A stretch of DNA of 64,000 bases. It comes from Pseudorhizobium xiangyangii. GTDB taxonomy: Bacteria > Pseudomonadota > Alphaproteobacteria > Rhizobiales > Rhizobiaceae. The notes beneath the pieces are model-generated. The model was not told where the DNA came from and ran no database searches. It saw only the letters and a list, made by a program, of their open reading frames with translations. Positions 54,143 through 64,000 of the stretch are shown one piece after another (the first letter of the stretch is position 1; each line of letters begins with the position of its first letter). The stretch is from assembly GCF_020531965.1 (NCBI RefSeq), contig NZ_JAJAWH010000016.1:62001-126000 (forward strand), written 5' to 3'. Made by a program: the position numbers and the translations under genes.

Positions 54143-54934
54143 ATGAAGCGAATTCACGTATTGATCATAGCCGCCGGAGCCGTGTGGCCGGGCGCCGAAA
54201 TCGCGGCTGCGTCCGACGATGCCGTGTTGTCGAATGCTCCGGAAATCACGATCGACGGAGAAGGTGCGCAGAGCGGTTGGTACCTGCGTGGCGATGTGGG
54301 CTATGCGCCCTGGAGAAGCGCCGGTTCCCCGGAATACACGGGGGATGCAACGGGCAGGGCAAGCTTCGACGAATCGCGGTTCGGCAGGCCGCTTGCGGGA
54401 GCTCTCGGTCTTGGCTACCGGATCAACGACATGTTTCGTACGGATGTGACGGCGGAATTCTTCGCCAGCGACATGGAGGGCGACTTCGATGCCGCCCGGC
54501 CTTGCTCGGCGTCCTCTCCGGCCGGAACCACGTGCACCTACGATGGCGCGGCGGATGTGCGGGCTTACGGGTTGATGCTGAACGGCTATCTGGATATCGC
54601 GAACGTCGCGGGGTTCACGCCCTATGTCGGCGCGGGTGTCGGTGTGACACGCGTCGTCTGGGACGACTTTTCTGCCGATTCGGCCTGTATCGGTGCTGCA
54701 TGTGGTGGCGGCGGCAGCGATGCCGCTTCCTTCAGCGGCAAGAGCGACTGGCGGTTCAGCTATGCGCTAATGGCCGGCGTGACCTATGCGCTTACCGACC
54801 GCGTCAAGCTGGATGTGGGCTATCGATATTCGGACATCGCCGGCGGCGCGATGTTCCGCTCCGCCGACGGGGATGCGGACGACGACGGCTTCCGACGCCA
54901 CGAAGTCCGTGCAGGCATCCATATCGGCTTCTAA
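54143..54934 (+). CDS. Outer membrane beta-barrel protein, copy 2
   Basis: 263 residues, paralogue of the preceding gene: GWYLRGDVGYAPWRS, GALGLGYRINDMFRTDVTAEF, GFTPYVGAGVGVTRVVWDDF, LTDRVKLDVGYRYSDIAGG, ending HEVRAGIHIGF. Signal peptide to about residue 23. Contains four cysteines in two loops (CSASSPAGTTC, CIGAAC), uncommon for such barrels, possibly two disulfides on the surface. Own CtrA box. Confidence 0.85.
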   Translation: MKRIHVLIIAAGAVWPGAEIAAASDDAVLSNAPEITIDGEGAQSGWYLRGDVGYAPWRSAGSPEYTGDATGRASFDESRFGRPLAGALGLGYRINDMFRTDVTAEFFASDMEGDFDAARPCSASSPAGTTCTYDGAADVRAYGLMLNGYLDIANVAGFTPYVGAGVGVTRVVWDDFSADSACIGAACGGGGSDAASFSGKSDWRFSYALMAGVTYALTDRVKLDVGYRYSDIAGGAMFRSADGDADDDGFRRHEVRAGIHIGF

Positions 54935-55034
54935 GGCGGCCACTTCCTTCCATGCCATCGCGTTGGCCAACCCGCGTGGCGCAACGACCGTGCCCGGAAT
55001 TTTGCGTTTGCGACGTTTCTTTGCTTGACTAAGA

Positions 55035-55108
55035 CAGATGCGAGGAATACCCACGGCGGCGGGACACCCTTCCCCAACGAAGGGCTAATTACCTGGAAGG
55101 GTATACAT
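55035..55108 (+). ncRNA. serC-type RNA leader with alternative pairing over the ribosome binding site
   Basis: The sequence just before serC contains ACCCTTCC (55066-55073), which can pair either with GAAGGG (55079-55084) or with GGAAGGGT (55095-55102), the latter holding the Shine-Dalgarno. ATACCC near 55048 can also pair with GGGTAT (55100-55105). A conserved serC RNA motif is known upstream of serC in alphaproteobacteria; position and shape agree. The mutually exclusive stems are seen directly; the ligand is unknown. Confidence 0.6.
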
Positions 55109-56290
<1,182 letters not shown>

Positions 56291-56372
56291 TCAGATCGCA
56301 TAGGCTCCGCCTTTCAGGGCGGAGCCCGCAATCACCCATAATTCCATCGTTGAACTTATCAGGAGGCCTAAA

Positions 56373-57968
56373 ATGGCACCTCGCGTTCTCGTATCCGACG
56401 AACTGTCGGAAACTGCCGTCCAGATTTTCCGCGACCGCGGCGTCGAAGTCGATTTCCAGCCGAAGCTCGGCAAGGACAAGGAAAAGCTCGCCGAGATCAT
56501 CGGTAACTATGACGGTCTCGCCATCCGTTCCGCCACCAAGGCCACCGAGAAGCTAATCGCCGCAGCGACCAACCTCAAGGTCATCGGCCGCGCCGGTATC
56601 GGCGTCGACAATGTCGATATCCCGGCCGCCTCGCGCCGCGGCATCATCGTTATGAACACGCCGTTCGGCAATTCGATCACGACGGCCGAACACGCCATTG
56701 CGCTGATGTTCGCCGTTGCCCGCCAGCTGCCGCAGGCCGACGTTTCGACCCAGGCCGGCAAGTGGGAAAAGTCCAAGTTCATGGGTGTTGAGATCACCGG
56801 CAAGACGCTCGGCGTCATCGGCGCCGGCAATATCGGCGGTATCGTCTGCAAGAAGGCTATCGGCCTTGGCATGCACGTGCTGGCCTATGACCCCTTCCTT
56901 TCCGCCGAGCGCGCACAGGACATGGGCGTCACCAAGGTCGAGTTGGACGAGCTGCTGGCCAAGGCTGACTTCATCACCCTGCACGTGCCGATGACCGACA
57001 AGACCCGCGGCATTCTGGGCAAGGAAAACCTCGCCAAGACGAAGCCGGGCGTGCGTATCATCAACTGCGCCCGCGGTGGCCTGGTCGATGAAGCGGCTCT
57101 GGCTGAAGCCATCAAGTCCGGTCATGTCGCCGGTGCCGGTTTCGACGTCTTCGAAGTCGAGCCCGCAACCGAAAGCCCGCTCTTCGGCCTGCCGAACGTC
57201 GTCTGCACGCCGCACCTTGGCGCCTCCACGACGGAAGCCCAGGAAAACGTCGCGCTGCAGGTTGCCGAGCAGATGTCCGACTATCTGGTCAAGGGCGCCG
57301 TTTCGAACGCCATCAACATGCCGTCGATCACTGCCGAAGAGGCGCCGCTCCTGAAGCCGTTCATCCGATTGGCAGATGTGCTTGGCGCATTCGTCGGACA
57401 GGTCACCGAGACCCCGATCAAGGAAATCGAGATCCTCTACGACGGATCGACCGCAACGATGAACACCAAGGCGCTGACCAGCGCGCTTCTGGCCGGTCTC
57501 ATCCGCAACCAGGTTTCCGACGTGAACATGGTTTCGGCGCCGATCATGATCAAGGAAAAGGGCATTGTCCTTTCCGAGGTGAAGCGTGACAAGACGGGCG
57601 TCTATGACGGCTACATCAAGCTCAGCGTGACGACGGAAAACCAGACCCGCTCGATCGCCGGCACGGTGTTCTCGGACGGCAAGCCGCGCTTCATCCAGAT
57701 CAAGGGCATCAACATGGACGCCGATGTCGGCGCCAACATGATCTACATTTCCAACACCGACGTTCCCGGCATGATCGGCTTCATGGGCACGACGCTCGGC
57801 GAGGGTGGCGTCAACATCGCCAACTTCCAGCTGGGCCGCGACAAGCAGGGTGGCGACGCGATCGCACTGCTCTACGTCGATGCGCCGGTCGCGCAGGAAG
57901 TGCTGGACAAGCTGACCGCAAACCCGGCGATCCGCCAGGCCAAGCCGCTGGTGTTCAACGTAGACTGA
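56373..57968 (+). CDS. serA: D-3-phosphoglycerate dehydrogenase
   Basis: 531 residues, long form: catalytic/nucleotide domains (GVIGAGNIGG; INCARGGLVDEAAL; catalytic His in CTPHLGASTTEAQ), an intervening ASB domain, and a C-terminal ACT domain (MIYISNTDVPGMIGFMGTTL) for serine feedback. First step of serine synthesis from 3-phosphoglycerate. AGGAGG upstream; 82 bp after serC, so one operon. Confidence 0.96.
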   Translation: MAPRVLVSDELSETAVQIFRDRGVEVDFQPKLGKDKEKLAEIIGNYDGLAIRSATKATEKLIAAATNLKVIGRAGIGVDNVDIPAASRRGIIVMNTPFGNSITTAEHAIALMFAVARQLPQADVSTQAGKWEKSKFMGVEITGKTLGVIGAGNIGGIVCKKAIGLGMHVLAYDPFLSAERAQDMGVTKVELDELLAKADFITLHVPMTDKTRGILGKENLAKTKPGVRIINCARGGLVDEAALAEAIKSGHVAGAGFDVFEVEPATESPLFGLPNVVCTPHLGASTTEAQENVALQVAEQMSDYLVKGAVSNAINMPSITAEEAPLLKPFIRLADVLGAFVGQVTETPIKEIEILYDGSTATMNTKALTSALLAGLIRNQVSDVNMVSAPIMIKEKGIVLSEVKRDKTGVYDGYIKLSVTTENQTRSIAGTVFSDGKPRFIQIKGINMDADVGANMIYISNTDVPGMIGFMGTTLGEGGVNIANFQLGRDKQGGDAIALLYVDAPVAQEVLDKLTANPAIRQAKPLVFNVD

Positions 57969-57992
57969 CAGTTCTCCCAAGGACTTGATGGA

Positions 57993-58032
57993 GAAAGCCC
58001 CGTGCGGAGAGGTCCGCGCGGGGCTTTCTTTT
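57993..58032 (+). terminator. Intrinsic terminator of serC-serA
   Basis: Outer stem GAAAGCCCCG/CGGGGCTTTC with an inner GCGGA/TCCGC pairing, then TTTT. Confidence 0.9.
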
Positions 58033-58177
58033 GCCCTTCGGCAGGGTCCTTCTGACGCATTTGTTATCGATGGGCTGCCTTAATTCAGCGTATGCAATGG
58101 AAAAGCTCTTAAATTCCAAAGCGCCTGTCGCTATATGAGGATATGTCCGCAAGCGTGCGGATCCAGAGGAGAAGAGA

Positions 58178-59227
58178 ATGTTTTCATCCATCCGGCGTTT
58201 CAGACACGTGTTTGCGGTCGCGGCGATCGCAATGGCGGTGTCCCTGATGGCCGTTGATTTTGCAGAGGCCCGCCGTGGCGGCGGCTTCGGCAGCCGCGGT
58301 TCGCGGACATTCAACGCGCCCGCCGTTACCCGGACTGCGCCGACCCCGGCAGCACCGGTTGACCGGACCATGACGCCGCGCACACAGCAGAATGCTGCTA
58401 CGCCGAATGCCGCAGGTGCCCAGAATGCACCGCAGAATCGCGGAATGTTCGGCGGTCTCGCAGGTGGTCTGCTCGGCGGTCTTGCCCTCGGCGGTCTGTT
58501 CGGCATGATGATGGGCTCGGGCTTCGGTGGCGCTGCAGGCTTCCTCGGAATGCTGCTGCAGGTTGCGCTGATCGGTGGTCTTGCCATGCTGGCCATGCGC
58601 TTCTTCGCGCGCCGCCGGCAAACGGCAGCTGCCGGTCCGGCTGGCCTCAACAACCAGCGCACAGCCGGCACCGGTCCGTCTGGCGTCAATCAGCGCAATG
58701 CTCATGATGACGTGCAGCAGCGTGGATCGTCGTTCCAGATCCCGAAGATCGGTTCGCTCAGTGGAGGTGCCGCTGCGGCCACCGCTGCGCAGGCACCGCG
58801 TCAAGCCTCCGATGCGACCGACGAGATCGGCGTGACGGGCCGTGATTTCGATCATTTCGAGAAGCTCCTGCAGCAGGTCCAGGCTGCCTATGCGGCGGAA
58901 GACTATGCTGCGCTGCGCGCCCTCACGACGCCGGAAGCCATGTCCTACCTGGCAGAGGAACTCGGCGAGAACGCCACCAACGGCCTCAAGAACGAGGTAC
59001 GCGACGTGACGCTTCTGCAGGGCGACCTTTCGGAAGCCTGGCGCGAGAATGGCCAGGACTTTGCCACGGTTGCGATGCGCTATTCCAGCATCGACGTCAT
59101 GCGTGACCGCAACACCGGCGAGGTGAAGCAAGGCGACCCGGATCAGACGACCGAAACGGTCGAGGTCTGGACCTTCGTTCGCAAGCCGGCCCGCGAGTGG
59201 CAGCTTTCGGCGATCCAGACCGCCTAA
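58178..59227 (+). CDS. Tim44-like domain protein, exported/membrane
   Basis: 349 residues. Signal peptide (VAAIAMAVSLMAVDFAEA), an Arg/Gly and Ala/Asn/Pro-rich linker, a glycine-rich membrane region (GLAGGLLGGLALGGLFGMMM and LLQVALIGGLAMLAMRFF), then a C-terminal Tim44/NTF2-like domain (DFDHFEKLLQQVQAAYAAED; WTFVRKPAREWQLSAIQ). Related to Tim44 by fold only; bacterial role unknown, likely envelope maintenance. AGAGGAG before ATG. Confidence 0.85.
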   Translation: MFSSIRRFRHVFAVAAIAMAVSLMAVDFAEARRGGGFGSRGSRTFNAPAVTRTAPTPAAPVDRTMTPRTQQNAATPNAAGAQNAPQNRGMFGGLAGGLLGGLALGGLFGMMMGSGFGGAAGFLGMLLQVALIGGLAMLAMRFFARRRQTAAAGPAGLNNQRTAGTGPSGVNQRNAHDDVQQRGSSFQIPKIGSLSGGAAAATAAQAPRQASDATDEIGVTGRDFDHFEKLLQQVQAAYAAEDYAALRALTTPEAMSYLAEELGENATNGLKNEVRDVTLLQGDLSEAWRENGQDFATVAMRYSSIDVMRDRNTGEVKQGDPDQTTETVEVWTFVRKPAREWQLSAIQTA

Positions 59228-59652
59228 GGTCCGATCCGCGCGATCGTCTTCTGATCGCGTTCGCCACCATGGAACACTTGAAGGGCTCGCTCGAAAGGCG
59301 AGCCCTTTTCGCTGACCGCCGCAAACAGCGTCATGCTGCTCCTGAACTTCATGTCGTCGGGGGAGCCCAGGATGTCGTGCGCAGTCTTGTCGGGGTGGCT
59401 CAGCATCAACCGCGTGCATTCGGTAAGGCGAGAACCCAGAAGCGGATGCGCCAGATAGGCCACCGCCTCCCGACGCGAACGAATGGCGTAGCGCTGCGCC
59501 ATCGGTGAGGAGCCTAGCCCCTCGATCTGCGGAAAGATGAACCACATCCAGTGGGAGCGCTTGGCGCCTGCCTGCAGTTCAGCAGCGACCCGGTCGTAGA
59601 CCTGTGCCTGAGCCGAGACGAAGCGTTCGAGTTCGAAATCCTCCTCTGTCAT
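59224..59652 (-). CDS. DUF1810 family protein
   Basis: 142 residues. [20 protein letters not shown], then [21 protein letters not shown], the DUF1810 signature, and [16 protein letters not shown]. Start at MTEEDFELE with AAGGAG in front. The family is calpastatin-annotated by old error; real function unknown. Its stop overlaps the end of the Tim44-like gene by 4 bp (convergent). Confidence 0.88.
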   Translation of the reverse strand: MTEEDFELERFVSAQAQVYDRVAAELQAGAKRSHWMWFIFPQIEGLGSSPMAQRYAIRSRREAVAYLAHPLLGSRLTECTRLMLSHPDKTAHDILGSPDDMKFRSSMTLFAAVSEKGSPFERALQVFHGGERDQKTIARIGP

Positions 59653-59885
59653 TTTCCATCTCCTTTGGCCGCAGTGCCTGCCAGAGAACGTCCCGGATCG
59701 GGGAAATGTTGCGGCAGGCCTTTCTCTGCGTCCGGCAAACGCCCCTTCAATCGTTGAGAACGCGGCGGTGCCTTGCATGGCAGCGCGTTCCTTTCTATAT
59801 CCAAGCCACCTGCGGCCGATCCCGCCGGTGGCGAAAAGTGTCCGCGCTGAAAATGCCGACCGCTCGAGTGACTGAGAGAGTTCCT

Positions 59886-61082
59886 GTGAATACGCTGGAT
59901 TTTGACAAGAGGCCGGAAGATACGCGCGTGGTTGTAGCCATGTCGGGTGGGGTGGATTCCTCCGTTGTGGCCGGGCTGCTGAAGCGCCAGGGCTATGACG
60001 TGCTCGGCATCACCCTTCAACTCTACGACCATGGGGCTGCGGTGCATCGCGCCGGCTCCTGCTGTGCCGGACAGGACATCGACGACGCCCGCCGCGTATC
60101 GGAAACGCTTGGCATTCCCCACTACGTGCTCGATTACGAGAAGCGCTTCCGTGACGCGGTGATCAACCCGTTCGCCGAGGCCTATGCCATGGGCGAAACG
60201 CCTATTCCCTGCGTCGCCTGCAACCAGACGGTCAAGTTTGCCGACCTGCTTGCAACGGCCAAGGAACTCGGCGCCGATGCATTGGCCACCGGTCACTATA
60301 TCCAGTCTCAGCCGAACCCGTCTGCGGACAATCCGAACCGCCGCGCGCTTCACCGCCCGATCGACAGCGATCGCGACCAGAGCTGGTTCCTGTTCGCCAC
60401 GACGCAGGAGCAGATCGACTATCTGCGCTTCCCGCTCGGCGGAATGTCGAAGGCGGAGGTGAGGGCGCTTGCGGAAGACATGGGCCTCGTCGTCGCCAAG
60501 AAGGCCGACAGCCAGGATATCTGCTTCGTGCCCCAGGGGCGCTACACGGACATCATCAACAAGGTGAAGCCGAACGCAGCGCTTGGCGGGGACATCGTCC
60601 ATATCGACGGCCGGGTGCTGGGCCAGCACGAAGGCATCCTCCACTACACGATCGGCCAGCGCCGCGGCATCGGCGTGGCGACCGGCGAACCGCTCTACGT
60701 CGTCTACCTCGATGCCAGGGGGCGCCGCGTCATCGTCGGGCCGAAGGAAGCGCTCGACACGCGCCGCGTCTACCTGCGCGACGTGAACTGGCTGGGCGAC
60801 CGCTCGCTTGCGGACGATGCAGAGGACGGTTTCTCCTGTTTCGCCAAGGTGCGCTCCAGCCGTCCTCCGGCGCCCGTGATGCTCCATTGCGACGAAAAGG
60901 GCGTGTATGTCGATCTCCTGGCAGGCGAGGCCGGCGTCGCGCCCGGGCAGGCCTGCGTGTTGTATTCTGCGGAAGGACCGCACGCGCGGGTGTGGGGCGG
61001 CGGCTTCATCGAGCGGCCGGAACGTGCCCCCGAAGCCGAGGCGTCGCTCAAGGCGCTTTTGGCGACACCGGTGGCCGCTTGA
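59886..61082 (+). CDS. mnmA: tRNA-specific 2-thiouridylase
   Basis: 398 residues. PP-loop SGGVDSS at 20-26, catalytic cysteines in [12 protein letters not shown] and DSQDICFV, tRNA-binding middle domain. Puts sulfur on U34 of tRNA-Lys, -Glu and -Gln. GTG at 59886 ([13 protein letters not shown]) chosen for the family N-terminus with GAGAG upstream; the frame stays open far upstream across the DUF1810 gene. Confidence 0.94.
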   Translation: MNTLDFDKRPEDTRVVVAMSGGVDSSVVAGLLKRQGYDVLGITLQLYDHGAAVHRAGSCCAGQDIDDARRVSETLGIPHYVLDYEKRFRDAVINPFAEAYAMGETPIPCVACNQTVKFADLLATAKELGADALATGHYIQSQPNPSADNPNRRALHRPIDSDRDQSWFLFATTQEQIDYLRFPLGGMSKAEVRALAEDMGLVVAKKADSQDICFVPQGRYTDIINKVKPNAALGGDIVHIDGRVLGQHEGILHYTIGQRRGIGVATGEPLYVVYLDARGRRVIVGPKEALDTRRVYLRDVNWLGDRSLADDAEDGFSCFAKVRSSRPPAPVMLHCDEKGVYVDLLAGEAGVAPGQACVLYSAEGPHARVWGGGFIERPERAPEAEASLKALLATPVAA

Positions 61083-61135
61083 GCAGCGGCCTGCCGGCTC
61101 TTGTGGATTTGCAAGCGGTTTTGAAAAGACCACGC

Positions 61136-61164
61136 TTGACACTTCGGTGACGCGGGTTTTATAA
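61136..61164 (+). promoter_or_regulatory. Promoter of tRNA-Met
   Basis: TTGACA (61136-61141), 17-bp spacer, TTATAA (61159-61164), about 60 bp before the mature tRNA. Confidence 0.7.
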
Positions 61165-61224
61165 GCCGCACATCCAAACGGACCCGCCGTTCAGTTCGCT
61201 GAAATCCAAGGCAGGGTCCCGTGT

Positions 61225-61301
61225 GGCGGGGTAGCTCAGGTGGTTAGAGCAGCGGAATCATAATCCGCGTGTCGGGGGTTCAAGTCCCTCTCCCGCTACC
61301 A
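61225..61301 (+). tRNA. tRNA-Met (CAT)
   Basis: Full cloverleaf: acceptor GGCGGGG/TCCCGCT, D arm GCTC/GAGC, anticodon stem GCGGA/TCCGC with loop ATCATAA (anticodon CAT), T arm with TTCAAGT, encoded CCA. The loop and acceptor fit elongator Met rather than initiator. Its 3' end is a likely attachment site for the adjoining phage-like DNA. Confidence 0.93.
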
Positions 61302-61656
61302 CTAAAACAGCCGGCAGTTTCGGTCCGGCAATTACCGCCTGTAGCCGGACAAGCCTTTTCGCAATTTTGACAGCGAGAACTGCAATTCTTGCATTTTGCA
61401 GATGGGTGTCAAATTCCGATACCCTGATGTCGGAAGCGCGTTGAGAGCGCGTTGCGATCCGAGCATCTCCACATGACCTGACCACATGGAGAGGATTCGA
61501 TGAGCAATCGCTGGCCGTGGCTGGCAGGAGTTAATTGACAAGCAGGGCTCTGTGAACTTCCACCGCCAGACACGCCGGTCCAATTGTCGCGTTCTGACTA
61601 CATTCCCTCGACCCTGAGAATCAGCTTAGCTGACTGATCAATTGAGGGAATATTGA
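61302..61656. other. Region between tRNA-Met and phage-like genes
   Basis: 355 bp without a convincing gene. It holds an inverted repeat ATTCCCTC/GAGGGAAT (about 61601-61651) around the leader of the DUF6037 gene, and short palindromes such as GCCGG...CCGGC. The chromosome-prophage junction is probably here. Confidence 0.5.
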
Positions 61657-62238
61657 ATGAAAATGACTTCTCTTGAAGGGCTGCACGCGAGCATGAACCA
61701 GATCCAACTGGATCTTCAGCAGTTCCGCGTCCGAACAGGCGTAGCCGAATTCGACTGCTTGTTCTCCGTGCGCGACAAGCCGTTCTATCTTTCTATGACT
61801 GCTCGGGGTGAGAGGCGATTCCACTACACTTTTCACATCGATGAAAGCTACACGGTAAAGAATGCCTATCTCGGTGAGAAATACGGGGACCTGCGTGACG
61901 TTCTCTATGTCGACGGACATAGCGGTCAACCTCTAAAGCCTTCGGACTGGCTAGCAACTGTAAACGGCGCGATTCCCCGGCATGCCACGGCACAGAACCT
62001 TTCAACAGGCGAGATCGCAAGGCTCATCTATCACCTCGATCTTAACCCATCCGAGGGTTTGTACTTCAAGACATGGCGTTACCATCGGCATCCGATTAGT
62101 TTCAGCAAACGCAACTACGAAAAGACCCTTCATTTGCTTGGCGCCAGTGCCGCTGACCATAGCCGCCGGTTCAATGCATCAAGCGTTTGGAGTGTGAATG
62201 ATGTCGGTCGGACCGAGCGGGGTGAGAGGAAGCGATGA
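61657..62238 (+). CDS. DUF6037-like hypothetical protein
   Basis: 193 residues. N-terminal LEGLHASMNQIQLDLQQFRV, FDCLFSVRDKPFYLSM, and the end LYFKTWRYHRHPISFSKRNYEKT resemble DUF6037, a small family scattered in accessory DNA. GAGGGA precedes the ATG. Function unknown; its location at the rim of phage-like DNA fits a cargo (moron) gene. Base composition is lower in GC than the chromosome. Confidence 0.5.
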   Translation: MKMTSLEGLHASMNQIQLDLQQFRVRTGVAEFDCLFSVRDKPFYLSMTARGERRFHYTFHIDESYTVKNAYLGEKYGDLRDVLYVDGHSGQPLKPSDWLATVNGAIPRHATAQNLSTGEIARLIYHLDLNPSEGLYFKTWRYHRHPISFSKRNYEKTLHLLGASAADHSRRFNASSVWSVNDVGRTERGERKR

Positions 62239-62320
62239 GCACGTCTGCTTCATCGCTCCAGAATTTAGCTTCGCTCGTTAGCTTGCTTTGCTGACGATCA
62301 GGGCGAAGTGGATACCAAAG

Positions 62321-63127
62321 TTAGATATCCGATGTGACGATTACTTCCTTCACTGCCTTGCCCTTGGAACCGCCGCCGATCGAATAGGTGCAGTCCACCT
62401 CGTCGATCTTGAATTCCGAGAACGTCTCAAAGACCCCGGGAACGGCATTCAAAGACAGGATGAAGCGTCCTTTAAGCTTGCCGAGGATCGCCGCCATTTC
62501 AATGAAGTTCTCACGGCCGAAGACCTGCTTGCCATAATCCTCCTCGTTACCCCAATAGGGTGGGTCCAGATAGAAGAGCGCATCCGGCCGGTCGTAACGC
62601 TCGATGAGCTTTTGCCACGGTAGGTTCTCGATCACGACGCCGGCCATGCGTTCGTGGATATCTTCGAGCTGTGGGGCGAGCTTCAGCAGATTGAAGCGGG
62701 CTCCGGACATTGAGACGCCGTAGGTCTGGCCAGCCACCTTGCCGCCGAACGCCAGGCGCTGAAGATAGAGGAAGCGAGCCGCCCGTTCCAGGTCGGTCAG
62801 GGTGGACGGGTCCGTCCTCGACAGTCGCTCGAACTCCCTTCGCGACGTCACCTGAAAGCGCAGCGTATCCATGAACTGCGGGTAGTGCCGCTGAAGGATG
62901 CGGAAGAGGTTCGCAACCTCGCCGTTGATGTCGTTGATGACCTCCATACGTGGGCATGGGTTGCGTCTAAGGAAGACGCCACCCATGCCCACAAAAGGTT
63001 CGACATAGATTTCATGCGGAGTTTGATTAATCCGCTGGATGACCTGCTTCGAGAGGATCCGTTTCCCACCAATGTAGGGAGCTGCTGGCTGCGCGGGTGT
63101 TACGGGATGTAGCGCTGTGATGTCCAT
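62321..63127 (-). CDS. DNA adenine methylase, D12 class (Dam-like, phage type)
   Basis: 268 residues. N-terminal PAAPYIGGKRIL, SAM motif VEPFVGMGGVFL (about 42-53), catalytic DPPY at 188-191 (FYLDPPYWG). This alpha-group N6-adenine methylase order matches Dam/M.DpnM; many tailed phages carry one to evade restriction. Weak ribosome binding site. Lies next to a phage tail gene on the same strand. Confidence 0.88.
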   Translation of the reverse strand: MDITALHPVTPAQPAAPYIGGKRILSKQVIQRINQTPHEIYVEPFVGMGGVFLRRNPCPRMEVINDINGEVANLFRILQRHYPQFMDTLRFQVTSRREFERLSRTDPSTLTDLERAARFLYLQRLAFGGKVAGQTYGVSMSGARFNLLKLAPQLEDIHERMAGVVIENLPWQKLIERYDRPDALFYLDPPYWGNEEDYGKQVFGRENFIEMAAILGKLKGRFILSLNAVPGVFETFSEFKIDEVDCTYSIGGGSKGKAVKEVIVTSDI

Positions 63128-63279
63128 AAACTTTTAACCAATTCTGGTCACATCTGCACTGCCCTTCGGGGTGCGGGTGCGACGGTTATGAAAGTGCTGT
63201 CGGACGGGTTAAGTAGCCACACTGAGCCGTCGTCTGGAGTGTGCAAGCGCTCCGGGCCGCCCGATTGGACGGACCCCGA

Positions 63280-64000
63280 TTAGGTTCGCATCGCCAGTTC
63301 CACGGTCGTTAGCCAACCACCGGATTCGTTGAAGGTCCATTCGTGCTGAATGGAAGGCGCGACCAGGTCGAGCCCATCTCGGCTGGCTCCAAACCCTGAC
63401 AGTTTCACCGGCGCACCGGCCATGGCGATGTCGCTGCCCTCGATCGTTATGCTCCCGGAAATGGAGCTGCGGGCCAACTCGGCCGCGTCCGCCTTACTTG
63501 CGTGATCTGCTTCCTCGGCCGAGCGTGCGGGATGGACGGCGAAGTAGCGGGAGGCGAGGCCGACGCCCGCTGCTTTCGCCATTTTCATGACGCCTTCGAG
63601 CGGGTCGAAATAGGAGGATTCGACGTCCTTGTACTTCGGCCGACCTTCACTTGAGATGCCGATCGGCATCGAGTCCTTGAACAGGATCTCGATCGTCGGC
63701 ATTGCCTTGCCTGAAGCCGTCTCGCCACGGCCGCGTGGAAGAACCAGCCACTTCCCACCCGCGAACTTCAGGCTGGCACCGACCTCGTCCGCGAGATCCT
63801 GACCAAAGCCCATTGCGGACTGGTTGAAGCGCAGCCGATAAGGCAGGCGGATCGAGGCGAGATCCGGATGAACCTGGGCGGCCTTGCCGGCATTGGCGGC
63901 GAGTTTGCTGAAAATGTCGCTGACCGTCGCTTCCTCGTAGTGCTCGACATCGGCCGTCTTTTCCGTGTCAACGAAATCCGCCGAGCGCGCGACGATGGTC
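63280..64000 (-). CDS. Phage tail protein, P2 gpD (late control D) family, partial
   Basis: Frame open to the right window edge; its N-terminus is off window. Visible 239 residues include VEHYEEATVSDIFSKLAANA, LRFNQSAMGFGQDLADEVGA, KFAGGKWLVLPRGRG and the C-terminal QHEWTFNESGGWLTTVELAM, which fit the P2 gpD/phage T4 gp27-like hub of myovirus tails. It marks a P2-like or Mu-like prophage extending to the right. Confidence 0.85.
   Translation of the reverse strand, partial: TIVARSADFVDTEKTADVEHYEEATVSDIFSKLAANAGKAAQVHPDLASIRLPYRLRFNQSAMGFGQDLADEVGASLKFAGGKWLVLPRGRGETASGKAMPTIEILFKDSMPIGISSEGRPKYKDVESSYFDPLEGVMKMAKAAGVGLASRYFAVHPARSAEEADHASKADAAELARSSISGSITIEGSDIAMAGAPVKLSGFGASRDGLDLVAPSIQHEWTFNESGGWLTTVELAMRT

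Noticed and set aside
56553..57980. 475-codon minus frame opposite serA
   Set aside because: Antisense shadow of a certain gene.
58184..61142. Long minus frames opposite the Tim44-like gene and mnmA
   Set aside because: Antisense shadows; the real minus-strand gene here is only DUF1810 at 59224-59652.
61500..61538. 12-codon frame MSNRWPWLAGVN with two tryptophans, like a leader peptide
   Set aside because: No amino-acid biosynthesis gene follows and no attenuator pair is visible; likely chance.

Overview
The window is chromosomal DNA from an alphaproteobacterium of the order Hyphomicrobiales (Rhizobiales), most likely family Rhizobiaceae (Rhizobium/Agrobacterium/Shinella type). The evidence is gene content and order: rcdA next to a DUF1192 gene, a tkt-gap-pgk-fba Calvin/glycolysis cluster with class I aldolase, zapA next to the 6S RNA gene, ruvCAB, a sulfolipid sqdB-sqdD-sqdC operon, the ybgC-tolQRAB-pal-cpoB operon followed by tilS-ftsH-glmM, and serC-serA behind a serC-type RNA leader. 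CtrA-type TTAA-N7-TTAA boxes and high-GC coding sequence fit the same group.

Layout. 1-4.9 kb: partial lipid-exporter-like ABC transporter, rpmE, rcdA, DUF1192, an MFS transporter and two small genes. 4.9-12.6 kb: leftward carbon-metabolism block (tkt, gap, K+/H+ antiporter, pgk, fba). 12.9-13.8 kb: DUF4164, zapA and 6S RNA (ssrS). 13.72-23.65 kb: an integrated element of 9,815 bp per repeat-to-repeat period, flanked by perfect 121-bp direct repeats that are the 3' part of ssrS. It carries a tyrosine integrase, a XRE regulator with its own operator cluster, an SF2-like helicase, a 1.2-kb repeat-rich AT-rich non-coding region, a serine recombinase, an Rmf/CrpP-like protein, twin DUF6894 proteins and a two-gene SIR2 plus membrane/coiled-coil module that looks like anti-phage defence. 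23.7-33.6 kb: a histidine kinase / response regulator / receiver-kinase triad, a CNNM/CBS protein, 5-formyl-THF cyclo-ligase, a YmdB-type phosphodiesterase, yebC, a flavin monooxygenase and a degenerate soluble MCP-like protein. 33.8-37.3 kb: ruvC, a VapBC-like toxin-antitoxin pair, ruvA, ruvB and a NUDIX gene. 37.4-41.7 kb: an orphan protein with a fasciclin-like C-terminus, then sqdC-sqdD-sqdB. 41.8-52.9 kb: Tol-Pal, tilS, ftsH, glmM. 53-59.6 kb: two beta-barrel outer membrane proteins, each with a full CtrA box, then serC-serA, a Tim44-like protein and DUF1810. 59.9-61.3 kb: mnmA and tRNA-Met. From about 61.3 kb a prophage or prophage edge begins (DUF6037, Dam-type methylase, P2 gpD-like tail gene running off the window).

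The most interesting part is the ssrS-borne element. It uses a non-tRNA housekeeping RNA gene as attachment site, rebuilds that gene on insertion, and carries a candidate NAD-depleting defence pair together with what looks like its own replication and maintenance module. The second theme is cell-cycle control: exact CtrA boxes lie upstream of rcdA and of both outer membrane protein genes. All calls come from reading the sequence and family knowledge; no database search was run.
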